A stretch of 64,000 bases of DNA from Escarpia spicata (Eukaryota > Annelida > Polychaeta > Sabellida > Siboglinidae), in contig OZ023206.1 in NCBI GenBank assembly GCA_963995525.1, positions 66,039,304-66,103,303 of the forward strand, given 5' to 3'. This document shows, in pieces, positions 45,201 to 54,560 of the stretch. The notes below the pieces were generated by a model, which worked only from the letters and a program-made list of their open reading frames with translations, ran no database searches and was not told where the DNA came from. Each line of letters starts with the position of its first letter. The first letter of the stretch is position 1. Both the position numbers and the translations under genes were made by a program.

Positions 45201-48200
45201 TAAGTCACGTGTCATGCACATTATTGTGTAGGATTTACAAATCATATCCATGAGTCATGCACATTACGTCATGCTTGTTATGCAGGCATTGACATTCATC
45301 GGAAATGAGTTTGCTGGATCTCCATTGGGAAAATTCTTTCAACTTGTTCACTGTGTGGCGCCACTGCTGTTTAAACTTTCTGGCCATTAGTCTCAGTCCA
45401 CCATGTGGCGCCACTGCTGTTTAAACTTTCTGACCTTTAGTCTCAGTCCACTATGTGGCGCCACTGCTGTTTAAACTTTCTGGCCCATAATCTAAGATGG
45501 CAGGTCCTTGCTGTCTAAATTAGGGAGTCATGCTGACTCCCCCCAGGGGTTGTGTAAGGAATCCGGAGGGAACAGATTCCCTTGAAAATCTAAGACTGTT
45601 GTCCTACGAGATGTACTTTAGACTCAAAAAGTTAAAAGAATTGAGACGTTTGAATTATACAAATGCTCTAGCTACAGTAGTTGTGTGTCAGTTTAGCCTG
45701 TGATGAACATTGAACATTCTTATTACACCAGTATTCCACCAGCTTATGTAAGAACAATAATGTTTGTCAACTGTAATAATGCTATGGGACTACAGGGTTA
45801 CTGACCATCTCGTAAGCATTTTTATTTTGTATAATATTTATTATAACGCTAACAAATATTTTCCCTCAAAACATCAAAGAAAAATTGCTACTTTTTTGTA
45901 TTCACAACAATAGTCAACGTACTGCAAACAAAATGTTTTTTTTCTCAATAAGCATGTGAACTGCCTGCCTCAGTTTTAATGATAGTAATAACAGCGTTTG
46001 TCTAATTATCTAGGCACCATTGGCCATCCAGAGCCACATTAAAGGATTAAAACATTTTATGCATGAATTACAGTAAATTATATAAAAAGTGTCTAAAACA
46101 TTAAAAACAAATGTGATTTAAGTATTATTAAAATACTAGTTAAAATGTAAGTTTAAAAATGAATAATATGTATGTATAATATGATTAATATTAGTTAAAT
46201 GTGGATACCATTTTAAAATATCAGGAGTCCTGAACATGATTTAAATAGAAAAGGCGCATTTAAAACAGTCTTGAGTTGTTTCTTGAAGGTAGTTTTCTGT
46301 TTATCAACAGACAAGAGCCGTGACACAGATCTGACAGACAACTCTGACGACGATGACTTGCTCCAGCCCCCCGCGGCCCTCCTTCCCTTGTCGTTATCAT
46401 CAGACTCAACCCCAAAACCAAAGAAGAAAGTCAAGTAAGAATACAGTGCAGCACCGGAAATTAACTATATTCGAGCTAGCCAGTGTATGTGTTTGGAGGT
46501 TATGTTAATGTTTTCCTGCCTTATGGTTTGCATCTTTGGTGCCAAACTAAGAGATTCATCTGCGACCCTTCAGAAGAGAGTAACACCATTATTTTTCAAA
46601 GTTTCCCTTTTTTAAGGGTTTTTAATGCATTCCATCTGTTAAACGTACATAACTCAATTTTGTTTAACATTACGCTTGTTTTCTTTGATAGCTTTGAGGA
46701 GTGCCCGTCAGCTGGGGACGTTTTACGTTACTTGTGTTAACGTGGACATTTTTCAGAGTTATGTCAACATGTCATTTATTAATTCTGCATCCGTGTATAT
46801 GTTGCACCATTCAGAAGACGGGCATTTTTGTTTGTACTGACGAAATAGCTCCATCCTAGTCGGTGAAAACTATGTTGTAAAAACGATTTGAAATGCACCA
46901 TCTTCATAACTCATGTAATCTAATTTTATAATGTTAAGGTAATAGTTATGAGTTTTTGACTTAATGTTTCTTGAAATTGTTATGTGTATTGTAATTATGT
47001 TCCTTTGTCATAGAATTAGATAGTAGTATCTAAATCTTCTTAAATGCATTTAATAACCCATTTTAAGACGAGGATGGCTTTAACCTTATTTTTTTATATA
47101 ATTTCTTAATACTAGAACAAATATGTTGAAGACTTAATTGTAAAAAACCTCGACACAGTGACCGCAGTTTGAACATTTCGAATGGGAAATGTTGAAATTG
47201 TGAGATAAAAACATTTAGATTCTAAAACATGCTGAATTGGGGAATATTGTGATTGCCAGCAGGTTTAACCACAAGTTTGATATACTTCCTGCTAATAATC
47301 ACCACCTCTGTTGATTTTGGGAAATTATACAGACAACCTTACTTTAAATACATATTTTGTATAAAACACAGTTATTTGAATGTAATGTTGTTGCTTCAAT
47401 GCCATGCAACTTGAAGTAAATGCTCCTAACATAATGGCAACGATAACATCTAAAAATGTTGCCAATTTTGCTGATGTTAGGAGGTTCTTGATGTCAGATT
47501 GTACGGGAATGCCATCTTTTTTCAGCAGCATAACACTTACACCTTCAAAAGACACATCAGAATCACAAAATGAGGTACGGAAACTGTCGCTTACATAAAA
47601 CCTATGTTGTTATTAATTATTTACCAGGAGAACATATCTATTCTGTATAACATGTGATTAACAGATCCTAACTTCATAGCATGTCTGAAGGACGATTATC
47701 GCATATATTTTATCTTGACACACTGTCGGCTGCACCAAAGTGTCCGTACACACCCGTTTACACAGGGAGCAACCCAGCAGATATAGAATAAAATCATATG
47801 GGTTTATTTGCGGCTCTTGTGGATTTATGTTCCCGAGAGACCGTTTCAGTAAGTTAATGAATTTGTAAGGAAAATTCATCATTAAACACATGTGTTGTGA
47901 AATTTAAGGAGCTTTTTCAAGATACAAAAACCTGCTGTCGTATGATGACACACCGTGAAAATGTCTAGTGGCGCACCCTGGTGTAGACAGTTTTCAGTAT
48001 ACAAGGTCACTGCTACGGAGCGAAATTAATTTTTAAGGTGCAAAATCAGGCTTATGAGCTCATATGAATGTTTTTGAACCAGTCCCCTGGTGAACTCAGG
48101 TTGGTGGCTAGCCTAAGGTAGTCCAGTAGGATTACTTTGGTAATCTCTCATGTCTTCTCATAGCAGAGCACTGCTAAAAGCAAGCTCTGTTGTTCAACTG

Positions 48201-50067
48201 TTTTAGGTGAAGAACTCGAGCCAGTCAAGTGAGGTTGACCAGTGCAGACAGGTCAAACTGACCATCACATTGGACATGCTGTTGGAAGAGAAGAAGGCCA
48301 CTGTGAGTACCACTGGTCACTAGTTGTAGTCACTACTTGTGGTCATTGGTTGTGGTCACTACTTGTGGACACTGGTTGAGTACCATTGGTCACTACTCTA
48401 GTCACAACTCGTGGTTAACTAGTTGTGGTCACTAGTCGTGGTCACTACTTGTAGTTACTAATTGTAGGCACTAGCTGTATTGTTATGTAAACATTAATTT
48501 TAGCTAAATCTAAAAAGCATGTTCGAATATTGCTGTTTATTATTTACAATAATAATGATGTTGGTACAGATGCTAGTAATAAAGTAGATAAAACGACCAT
48601 ATGATCGCTTTATTAGGTAGACAGCCTTCTTGTTTGCTGTGGGCAGACAATTTGAAGATGGCAGCCAGTTGTGAATTACATTGTGTGTTGCTTGCATTAA
48701 AATGTGGATATCTCAACAGTCAGTGCATGAAAATACATGAAGTGAATTACATTGTACATAGAAATGAATGTTTGAATAAAATATGTTGTTAAAATTGCTG
48801 TGTTGCACTCAGTTAAGTTTCAAACAAATTAAACTAGGTGTGGTCGGTGCCACGATCAACAAGATGGCTGTATATATGCAGTGAAATGAAGACTCCAACG
48901 ACGGGTCATCTGCTAGATATATCCGTGTCTAAAAGCGGCACTGACATCGTTTATGGGCGATAATAAATTTCCGTGATCGTTGTCAACACTACTAATGATT
49001 CGAAATTTACAGAAAACGGTCTCAATAAAATCCGTCAAATGTCGCGTGATGTCAGAGTTCATTTTGACGAAAGCAGCTCAACATCCTTCCAAATAAAATG
49101 TCTTGATTCACTAACGCAAACTGTTTCGCCATCTTGCGAAAGCACATGTATTCTTTACCTTTATAGAATCTACTGTAGGTCACCAATTTGACCTGGCTAG
49201 TTAGTGTAAAAGAAGGATCTGATCGCGGTAAACAAAAGGCGTATGAGGAGCCAGTTTTGCGGGCGATTTTGGATGGCCTGTATGTACATTGACTGGATAA
49301 ATCATTGACTTCGTTGTTTTCTTGTAGGACCTCCGAAGGGAAGAATTGGGAGATAAAGGGGAGGAACTGAAGGTAGGCTCCCTTGCCCACTTCCCCACCA
49401 CCAATGTCCTTGACCCTTTGTAACCTTGACCTATGAAAATAAATGGCCATAACCCAGCGCAATGGTGGCTGCACCCTGAGTTATTAATGCGCTCCCATTA
49501 GAATCTTATTTCACAGTTTTTAACAACAGTCTTGACACCGAAAATTATTAGATTTATTATAATTAATTTACTATGTTTTGCGTGTAGTAGAATACCATGC
49601 TTATAATATGTGGTTATCTTAAGTCACAATTTCATGAAATGGAACAAACAGTCTTAACCCATAAAACAAACATTGGTAATCGTGGCAGTCGCAGATCAAT
49701 GTATACGGAAAATTCTGGTTTCATCCATTTGATTTTGCTGTGTCCAAAATGTCAGTAGAGAGGCTGCTATTTTCATTATACCTGAAATGGAACATTTCTT
49801 GTACAGCATATTTCTGAATTTACCTACCTAAGTTTTCTCACAACATGATTCTTAATCATAACTTTTTATACATTTCAGACAACACATTTTGTGTGTTTAA
49901 AAATATTTGTGGTAAGTTGCATTGCATCGAGTGAAAAGTGGAGCTCGTTTCCATGTTAAACGATCGCCCAGCCAGCTAAGTTCAATAGCTAATACAGCCA
50001 CTGTTGTTGTGTTTGTAGGAGTTTATACGACAAGGCGGCATAGAGAACCTTTCTATTACGACCAGTG
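36244..50067 (+). CDS. SLF2: SLF2/FAM178A-like gene, partial (ten firm exons)
   Basis: Ten exons (36244-36296, 36798-36908, 37982-38122, 39560-39667, 42609-42791, 46311-46434, 47526-47574, 48207-48302, 49328-49372, 50019-50067) join with matching phases into about 319 residues. The start has DQVITKFFTPKSTQSRP, like the QSIIDFFKPASK motif near the SLF2 N terminus. The middle is His/Ser/Arg/Lys-rich and disordered, with an acidic TDNSDDDD. The end, TLDMLLEEKKATDLRREELG through EFIRQGGIENL, resembles the SLF2 segment [30 protein letters not shown]. SLF2 helps bring SMC5/6 to DNA damage. The conserved helical C-terminal domain is not firmly found, so the gene probably runs on to the right. The start codon is unknown. 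Confidence 0.6.
36436..36795. repeat. 72-bp minisatellite, five copies
   Basis: Units begin GACTTGTTAGTTTGTTAGTT and end TACTTTGTCTATTG. Copies differ at a few positions (TGGCATCATG versus TGGCACCATG). The last copy supplies the splice acceptor of the exon at 36,798. Confidence 0.92.
36798..36908 (+). CDS. SLF2: SLF2-like exon, basic Ser/His-rich
   Basis: 111 bases, phase 1-1. Encodes DTLKSSSCPPHAAEKRSDRH and GSGDHLAAKKLHLKPESG. Its acceptor (TTTGTCTATTGTCCAG) is the end of the last unit of the 72-bp minisatellite. Donor TCAG|GTGAAG. Confidence 0.6.
37652..37958 (+). mobile_element. tRNA-derived SINE, complete copy
   Basis: GGAGCGCAGTGGGGAAG fits a tRNA box A and GGTTCGAATCC at 37,699 is a perfect box B. 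The body has ACAGTGGTGGATATTTGTG, and the tail GTAAAGCACTTTGATAAGTC...GGATACTG...TATAAGAAC recurs at 40.8, 53.8 and 54.5 kb, proving a dispersed family. Intronic in the SLF2-like gene. Confidence 0.8.
37982..38122 (+). CDS. SLF2: SLF2-like exon, His-rich
   Basis: 141 bases, phase 1-1. Encodes GGDHQKKSPSSHSHHHRHHH, then HSHRHRHKSESSSKSRSSS and NNDLSSTP. The His/Ser/Arg run is low complexity and may be a length-variable, disordered linker or a metal-binding stretch. Acceptor TTTCTCTAG, donor CCAG|GTGGGT. Confidence 0.6.
38400..38575. repeat. imperfect AATTC-rich tandem repeat
   Basis: AATTCAATTCAATGTACTCA plus CAAAAAA occurs twice, embedded in ATTCCAATTC repeats. Confidence 0.75.
39131..39457. 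mobile_element. MITE with about 30-bp terminal inverted repeats
   Basis: Left end ACCGTAATGACCCTATGTAT followed by TGGGACA; right end inverted, ACCATAATGACCGTATGTAT followed by TGAGACA. TATTGGGACA recurs inside. About 327 bp, no transposase; intronic, 100 bases upstream of the exon at 39,560. Confidence 0.75.
39560..39667 (+). CDS. SLF2: SLF2-like exon, Ser/Arg/His-rich
   Basis: 108 bases, phase 1-1. Encodes VKSRHSDKRSRSHSGSSERS and QGHHKSSRPHSHSNSTG, the same composition as the previous exon, so the two may have arisen by exon duplication. Acceptor GTGTTTCAG, donor CACAG|GTTTGT. Confidence 0.58.
40775..40885 (+). mobile_element. SINE tail fragment
   Basis: GTAAAGCGCTTTGAGTAGTC and GGATACTGCGCTATATAAG match the tail of the SINE at 37.65 kb. 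The head is missing. Confidence 0.7.
40893..41051 (+). CDS. 52-codon ORF with repeated TSGQVETTP and C-terminal TDFY PIP motif
   Basis: ATG to TGA, preceded by an acceptor-like TTACTGACTCTGTCAG. Product: MVTRHGVRARKTSPQPR, two tandem TSGQVETTP units, then QHDETIMITDFYQS at the stop. ITDFY fits the PIP-box core with the TD residues of PIP degrons, as in p21 (MTDFYHS); the usual first Gln is Thr here and the trailing basic residues are missing. It could be an alternative last exon of the SLF2-like gene, but its phase (2) does not fit the exon at 39,667 (phase 1). It could also be a nested small gene or chance. It starts 8 bases past a SINE tail. Confidence 0.35.
   Translation: MVTRHGVRARKTSPQPRTSGQVETTPELSTSGQVETTPQHDETIMITDFYQS
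41316..41634. repeat. 58-bp minisatellite, about 5.5 copies
   Basis: Units contain GGGTGCCTACCATGTCAGTT, then GAGTGATGTATAACTACCCG and CTGCTTAAGGT. CTCGGGT near the start and ACCCGAG near the end of the first unit are inverted complements. Intronic. Confidence 0.92.
41788..41872. repeat. 26-bp tandem repeat, about 3 copies
   Basis: Units of AAACTATAACGCCGTTACCG followed by TAG, diverging at single bases. Confidence 0.85.
42209..42388. repeat. perfect 46-bp inverted repeat with 88-bp loop
   Basis: Arms 42,209-42,254 and 42,343-42,388 are exact reverse complements over 46 bases (outer end AAATTAGAAACTTTC, inner end ATCATGTTAAATTA). The loop holds ATGACGTCAT, a CRE-type palindrome, and GTGACACGTCA. 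It may be a young MITE/foldback element. Intronic, 220 bases upstream of the exon at 42,609. Confidence 0.9.
42609..42791 (+). CDS. SLF2: SLF2-like exon with CDRL repeats
   Basis: 183 bases, phase 1-1. Encodes AKTKVDHGSKTSQAILDSIK, then QPVVSLVQCDPLI and a threefold SCDRLV/SCDRLL/SCDKLA repeat. The nucleotide sequence (TGTGACAGGCT-type units) is repeated too, so this is a young in-frame expansion. Acceptor TTTACAG, donor CTGG|GTAGGT. Confidence 0.55.
42885..43075. repeat. degenerate copies of the 43-bp minisatellite
   Basis: Blocks such as TAAGATTTGTAAGTCATATT, ACAAGTCATGCACATTATTG and GTAAGATTCATAAGTCATAT are diverged versions of the array unit at 44.55-45.20 kb. About four decayed units. 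Confidence 0.7.
43076..44535. other. intronic segment between two parts of the 43-bp array
   Basis: No coding exon recognised. It starts with CGAATATTATAGTCGAATTT and an inverted GGGCGTTACGCCC motif, and frames of up to 149 codons near 43.1-43.5 kb have no domain I know. It may be an old insertion that split the minisatellite. Confidence 0.4.
44540..45285. repeat. 43-bp minisatellite, about 15 copies
   Basis: Units read ATAAGATTCATAACTCATAT, TCACAAATCATGTACACCAT, TGT. Copies are nearly identical apart from one that lacks three bases (near 45,037) and decayed edges after 45,200. Confidence 0.95.
45350..45500. repeat. 50-bp tandem repeat, three copies
   Basis: Units begin TGTGGCGCCACTGCTGTTTA and continue AACTTTCTGGCC; copies at about 45,354, 45,404 and 45,454. 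GGCGCC is at the core. Confidence 0.9.
45501..46310. other. intron, no element recognised
   Basis: AT-rich intron of the SLF2-like gene between the 50-bp repeats and the exon at 46,311. Nothing further is supported. Confidence 0.4.
46311..46434 (+). CDS. SLF2: SLF2-like exon, acidic patch and basic end
   Basis: 124 bases, phase 1 to 2. Encodes DKSRDTDLTDNSDDDDLLQP, PAALLPLSLSSDSTP and KPKKKVK, a likely nuclear localisation signal. Acceptor TATCAACAG, donor TCAA|GTAAGA. Confidence 0.62.
47526..47574 (+). CDS. SLF2: SLF2-like micro-exon
   Basis: 49 bases, phase 2 to 0: (N)SITLTPSKDTSESQNE. It is needed because joining the exons at 46,434 and 48,207 directly would give a stop. The acceptor is a strong TTTTTTCAG and the donor GAG|GTACGG. 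Confidence 0.6.
48207..48302 (+). CDS. SLF2: SLF2-like exon, helical segment
   Basis: 96 bases, phase 0-0. Encodes VKNSSQSSEVDQCRQVKLTI and TLDMLLEEKKAT. The last part matches the SLF2 helix start ([10 protein letters not shown]). Acceptor TGTTTTAG, donor ACT|GTGAGT. Confidence 0.65.
48303..48478. repeat. degenerate GGTCACTAGTTGT repeat
   Basis: Around ten imperfect copies of a 13 to 16-base unit (GGTCACTACTTGT / GGTCACTAGTTGT) start within ten bases of the exon donor at 48,302. Confidence 0.8.
49328..49372 (+). CDS. SLF2: SLF2-like micro-exon, helical
   Basis: 45 bases, phase 0-0, DLRREELGDKGEELK. Acceptor TTTCTTGTAG, donor AAG|GTAGGC. Confidence 0.62.
50019..50067 (+). CDS. SLF2: SLF2-like exon, EFIRQGGIENL
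   Basis: 49 bases, phase 0 to 1, EFIRQGGIENLSITTS, aligned with SLF2 EDIRQGRGI. Acceptor GTGTTTGTAG, donor AGTG|GTGAGT. Confidence 0.65.
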
Positions 50068-50139
50068 GTGAGTGCTGTGGTTTATTTCAGTATAAAATGT
50101 GTCTTTCGTTCGAACCTCACTTTTTGGTCACAGTTATTT

Positions 50140-50240
50140 CCTTAGCAGTAAAGTATAGGAAGTTAGTTCCACTAATACGGGCACCTCACTATTCAGGACA
50201 AATCCTGAGGGTGGACATAATACTGGGTTCCATTGTATAT
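50140..50240 (+). repeat. dispersed MITE-like repeat, fragment
   Basis: CCACTAATACGGGCACCTCACTATTCAG and AGTCCTGAGGG-like pieces match 51.68-51.75 kb. Internal fragment only. Confidence 0.55.
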
Positions 50241-50524
50241 TGAAGAAACTGATGGTTTTTATTTTGTGTGCGTTAGTATGTGTGCATGTGAACCTGTCGT
50301 AGTCTCTCAGTAAGTAAGACTCTAACCCACTGATTCATGCTCTATCTGGCAGCCAGAGCTGTTTGACAGTCAGCGTGGAAGAGGCATCTGTCAGGCAATG
50401 TGTGGATATGACAGTAATGTCATAGCTGACTCTCTACACAGGCCAGGGCAGTTAACCTTCTTGTTATGTTTTATAGGACCTGACAAATTGTAATTGATTA
50501 TGTTTGAAGAAAAACGTTTGACGT

Positions 50525-51530
50525 GAACTGAGTGTACATAATTGATCGGGCGTGTTAGTGGGTTTAACAGTGAAATGTATTGAGAGTGAGGCTGTGTACA
50601 TAATTCATTGGGCGTATTAGTGGGTTTAACAGAAGAATGTATTGACATTGAGGCTGTGTACATAATTGATCGGGTGTATTAGTGAGTTTAACGGTGAAAT
50701 GTATTGACAGTGAGGCTTTGTACATAATTCATTGGACGTATTAGTGGGTTAAACAGTGAAATGTATTGACAGTGAGGCTTTGTACATAATTCATTGGACA
50801 TATTAGTGGGTTTAATGGTAGAATGTATTGACATTGAGGCTGTGTACATAATTGATCGGGCATATTAGTGGGTTTAACGGTGAAATGTATTGACAGTGAG
50901 ATTTTGTACATAATTCATTGGACGTATTAGTGGGTTAAACAGTGAAATGTATTGACAGTGAGGCTGTGTACATAATTTATCGGGCGTATTAGTGGGTTTA
51001 ACGGTAGAATGTATTGACAGTGAGGCTATGTACATAATTGATCGGGCGTATTAGTGGGTTTAATGGTAGAATGTATTGACAGTGAGGCTATGTACATAAT
51101 TGATCGGGCGTATTAGTGGGTTTAATGGTAGAATGTATTGACAGTGAGGCTATGTACATAATTGATCGGGTGTATTAGTGGGTTTAATGGTAGAATGTAT
51201 TGACTGTGAGGCTATGTACATAACTGATCGGGCGTGTTAGTGAGTTTAATGGTAGAATATATTGACAGTGAGGCTGTGTACATAATTTATCGGGCGTATT
51301 AGTGAGTTTAACGGTAGAATGTATTGACAGTGAGGCTGGGTACATAATTGATTGGGCGTATTAGTGGGTTTAACGGTAGAATGTATTGACAGTGAGGCTG
51401 GGTACATAATTGATTGGGCGTATTAGTGGGTTTAACGGTAGAATGTATTGACATTGAGGCTGTGTACATAACTGATCAGGCGTGTTAGTGAGTTTAACAA
51501 TAGAATGTATTGACAGTGAGGCTGTGCTGC
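50525..51530. repeat. 62-bp minisatellite, about 16 copies
   Basis: Units contain GTGTACATAATTGATCGGGC, GTATTAGTGGGTTTAACGGT, AGAATGTATTGACAGTGAGG and CT. Alternating subtypes (GATCGGGCG versus CATTGGACG; GGTAGAATG versus AGTGAAATG) suggest expansion by multi-unit blocks. It lies in the intron after the exon at 50,067. Confidence 0.95.
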
Positions 51531-51613
51531 TTTCGAAGAATTTTATTGTGGCTGTGGGTTTTGCGTTCTACCCATGACACGCGGGTGTCGAAATACACGG
51601 CTGTTTTGGCAAT

Positions 51614-52085
51614 ACAGTCGAACCTTGGCAATACAGCCACCTAGCAATTAAGTCCCAGGTTATTTCCATGTACATTAAAGTATAGATCTTCCACTAATAA
51701 TAGGGTCACCTCGCTATTCAGATTGCTTTGTGACAGTCGACAGTCCTGAGGGTACCTTAAAGGGTCGTAGTCTTTTCGTCTATCCGGAATTAGTAACAGG
51801 AAGTCTGTGGGAAAGTCGAACATCAAAGTTATAGCAGTTAACTCAACCCAACTGAGCTGCATTGCCAATAAAGCTTGTTTTGAAACTGGATGTTTTGTTT
51901 ACTGTTTGATCATGCACCCGTGGTCGTGCCTTCAAATTGCGACCGTTGTTACGGGCTTACGAAACACAATTTGTCAGGCATCATTCCTTCAACATAGTTA
52001 GTATAGTCTTAAGCACAATATATAAATAAATAAATGAAAAAGTAGGAACACACAGCCTCCACTTAGTAGTAAGATTTCACTGTAT
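51614..52085 (+). mobile_element. non-autonomous DNA transposon (complete copy of dispersed family)
   Basis: It begins TACAGTCGAACCTTGGCAAT, and its right end, read inverted, is TACAGTGAAATCTTACTACT, so the termini share TACAGT-GAA-CTT. TA borders would suit a Tc1/mariner/pogo-type element. No transposase. Related pieces lie at 0.47, 6.04, 50.15 and 53.15 kb. Confidence 0.65.
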
Positions 52086-52483
52086 TAGTATGCATTGGTA
52101 TTTTAATAAACAATATTTTATTAAAAGAGCTGGAGGTATGTGGTTTTGACAGACTTTAATCATCCTATAACTATTGCAAGTGACATAATGGCAATGTCTG
52201 TGAAGACGTTTCAACATTTTCTCAGATTCAGTTTTCTTATAATCATAGAAAACATAGCCAATAGTGGGAAAATCAGGTACCATACGGGGTGTGTAGCCGT
52301 ATGGACGGAGGAGGAGGAATAGAAAATGTAAGTCTAAACATCTGTATATCTTTACATTAGAGCAACAAGACCCCAAGCCACAATATGTACAATATACGTC
52401 TTGTCCTGATACATCAGGGAAATTAATATAATTAAAATCAGAATGTTATTTACATAAAACACTGATAAGTTGCTTCACTACAG

Positions 52484-52535
52484 TGCCGGCTTTAAGAGAG
52501 TTCCTGAAGTTTTGCAGTCCATTTCCACCCTACTT
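52484..52535 (+). CDS. SLF2: possible further SLF2-like exon
   Basis: Acceptor TTCACTACAG fits the phase-1 end of the previous exon and gives VPALREFLKFCSPFPPY, reminiscent of the SLF2 stretch HKEFLKKFS that follows the IRQG segment. Donor CTT|GTAACC is moderate. Confidence 0.35.
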
Positions 52536-53149
52536 GTAACCCCCTAAATCACAAATGCTTGGATCAATCACCACCTCTATGACAGCTGGAGTTGTTTTTC
52601 CTGTTAAAACGAAAGGGTAATTTATGGTCACTTAAATATGTGTTTCTTTGATGTATCAGTCACCCTGATACTGCTGCTAATTCGACTGGATCACGCAACG
52701 TTCCATCCATTCACTCGTTGATCACTAGGGGGAGCTAGTGTCACTACCTCCGGTCCAGCTTATGATCTAGACCAGTATATTTAACGTTTTTGACACATAC
52801 TTAATATAATAGTCACCATTCAGGATACATTAGTCCCGCCCACAAACTGTAAAAAAACAGCTACATGGCATTGCGGTATGCAGTGTCAAACCAAGAGTTT
52901 GTGAGAAGTCGGGCTTCTTTGTTGCCATTCAAAAGCAAGCTCAGCTGTAGCTCAACTGCACAATGCATGAAATGAAGTAGACTAACAACATCAAGAGGTC
53001 TCATTGGTGCTGCTGTGCACTGGGTGCTGTAAGTTTTCTGAAAAACGACATCTGTCATTGTCACAAATTTTGCAGTCGGCAAAAGTTTAAAAGGAGACAG
53101 TCTGTTTCTGATTTTTCGGTTATTAATTAATATAATATTCTTAATATAC

Positions 53150-53400
53150 TATGTTGAAGGTATACTGCCCGCCAAATTGTTTTTAGTGAGTCCAAAGCAA
53201 TGGTCAATGTTTAAAGGTACGACCACGGGTGCATGTTCTTATAGTAAACAAAACATCCAGTTTCAAAACAAGTTTTGTTGGCCATACGGCCCAGTCGGGC
53301 TGAGTTAACTGCTATGCCCTTTGATGTTCAACTTTCCCACGTTCAACACAGAAACTTCCTGTTACAAATTACTACGCCCACTGATTCCCGGTAGAGGAAC
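53150..53400 (-). repeat. dispersed MITE-like repeat, inverted copy
   Basis: Reverse complement of about 51.77-52.00 kb: TTGAAGGTATACTGCCCGCC, ACGACCACGGGTGCATG, GGCTGAGTTAACTGCTATG and AACTTTCCCACGTTC are shared with small changes. Confidence 0.65.
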
Positions 53401-53767
53401 AGAACTTGTTCCTTTAATGAAACGCATAGTGTAACTGGTTTAAACCACCTATTCCTATGTTTAACCTGTTTATGGGGGTTGTCAGCATTAGTAGCGGGTC
53501 ACACATACTTACCTTGGTCCAGTCTCATCTAACAATCAATTAGGCCCTTTCTCTGTGACTGTGGCTACCCAGGCAAAGCTGATTTGTGAGTACAATACTT
53601 TGTAGCCCACCTAATGGTGTAGTAGATGAAAAGTGTGGCATAAAAGCTTTGTCCTGGGAAAACAAAACAGTATATTTAAACTGTCATTCCTGCAAGGGTG
53701 TGGTATAAATTACTGTTGTTGCTTAGGGTGTGTTGAACTTTATGTTAGAATACAAAGGTAACGTTAA

Positions 53768-54058
53768 ATAGTGCAGTATCCAATCCTTAGGACTGCTGAA
53801 ACGCTTTACGCTTCACCACTGGCTGACCTGTTCATTTGAACATCATCTCAACTTCTCTGGGAAGTATTCAGCCATTTTGTTGGGGTTGTAACTGGATCCT
53901 CAGACTCAGTTGAGAGGATCCATGTCAGAATCCTCTTGCCACCGTTTCGAAGCTTGGGCAATTTTTATTTTGTTCTCCACATTGCACCAGTTCACCAGCA
54001 CTATAAATGAGTACTTGGCTAGAGACAGTGGTGGACATGTGTGGCCTACCACAGCGAA
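53768..54058. mobile_element. two SINE fragments in opposite orientation
   Basis: 53,768-53,882 is the SINE tail on the minus strand (inverted GGATACTGC and GTAAAGCGTTTCA, and GGCTGAATACTTCCCA). 53,905-54,055 is the SINE head on the plus strand (CAGAATCCTCTTGCC, CTTGGGCAA, ACAGTGGTGGACATGTGTGG). Confidence 0.65.
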
Positions 54059-54479
54059 ATGGGTTTAAGTCATAAAATTGTGAAATGGAGCTGTGTACCT
54101 TTTATTAGTCCACAGCTCATGAGCTTTAAAATGACGTCACATTTGTTCAAATATCTCTGGTAGTTTTTTATTTATTGCTGAAATCGAAGCTGACTTTATG
54201 AAAGCAACGTTTTGAGAAAGTATATAATTTTGAGCCATGTTGTCTACAATGTTATAATCTATGGGATTTGTAAATGCTTGTATTTTATTCATTTTTGATT
54301 GTTTGTCAAGGAAAATATATGCGACGTTGAAAGATCAGTACACGCATTTCTGCCAAAATCACAAAAGTGATGGAACATGACCTGGACAGGTCTTGTTGGT
54401 TTGTGTTCAGAATAGACCAATGCTACTTAATACCTGGTTCACTGGCAGGTCACATAAGCGATGAATAGTTTTTGTGCAG

Positions 54480-54560
54480 TGAATGTAGAATGGCTGAATG
54501 GGATGGCATGAGGTGTAAAGCGATTAGAGCGGTCCACGCCATACACAAACTGTCCTTCAC
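54480..54560 (+). mobile_element. SINE tail fragment
   Basis: ATGGCTGAATGGGATGGCAT and GTGTAAAGCGATTAGAGCGG match the tail region of the SINE family, truncated. Confidence 0.5.

Noticed and set aside
46684..46740. Alternative SLF2-like exon (FEECPSAGDVLRYL)
   Set aside because: A fair acceptor and fitting phase, but the donor would be weak. The exon at 47,526-47,574 has strong sites on both sides and fits the phase exactly.
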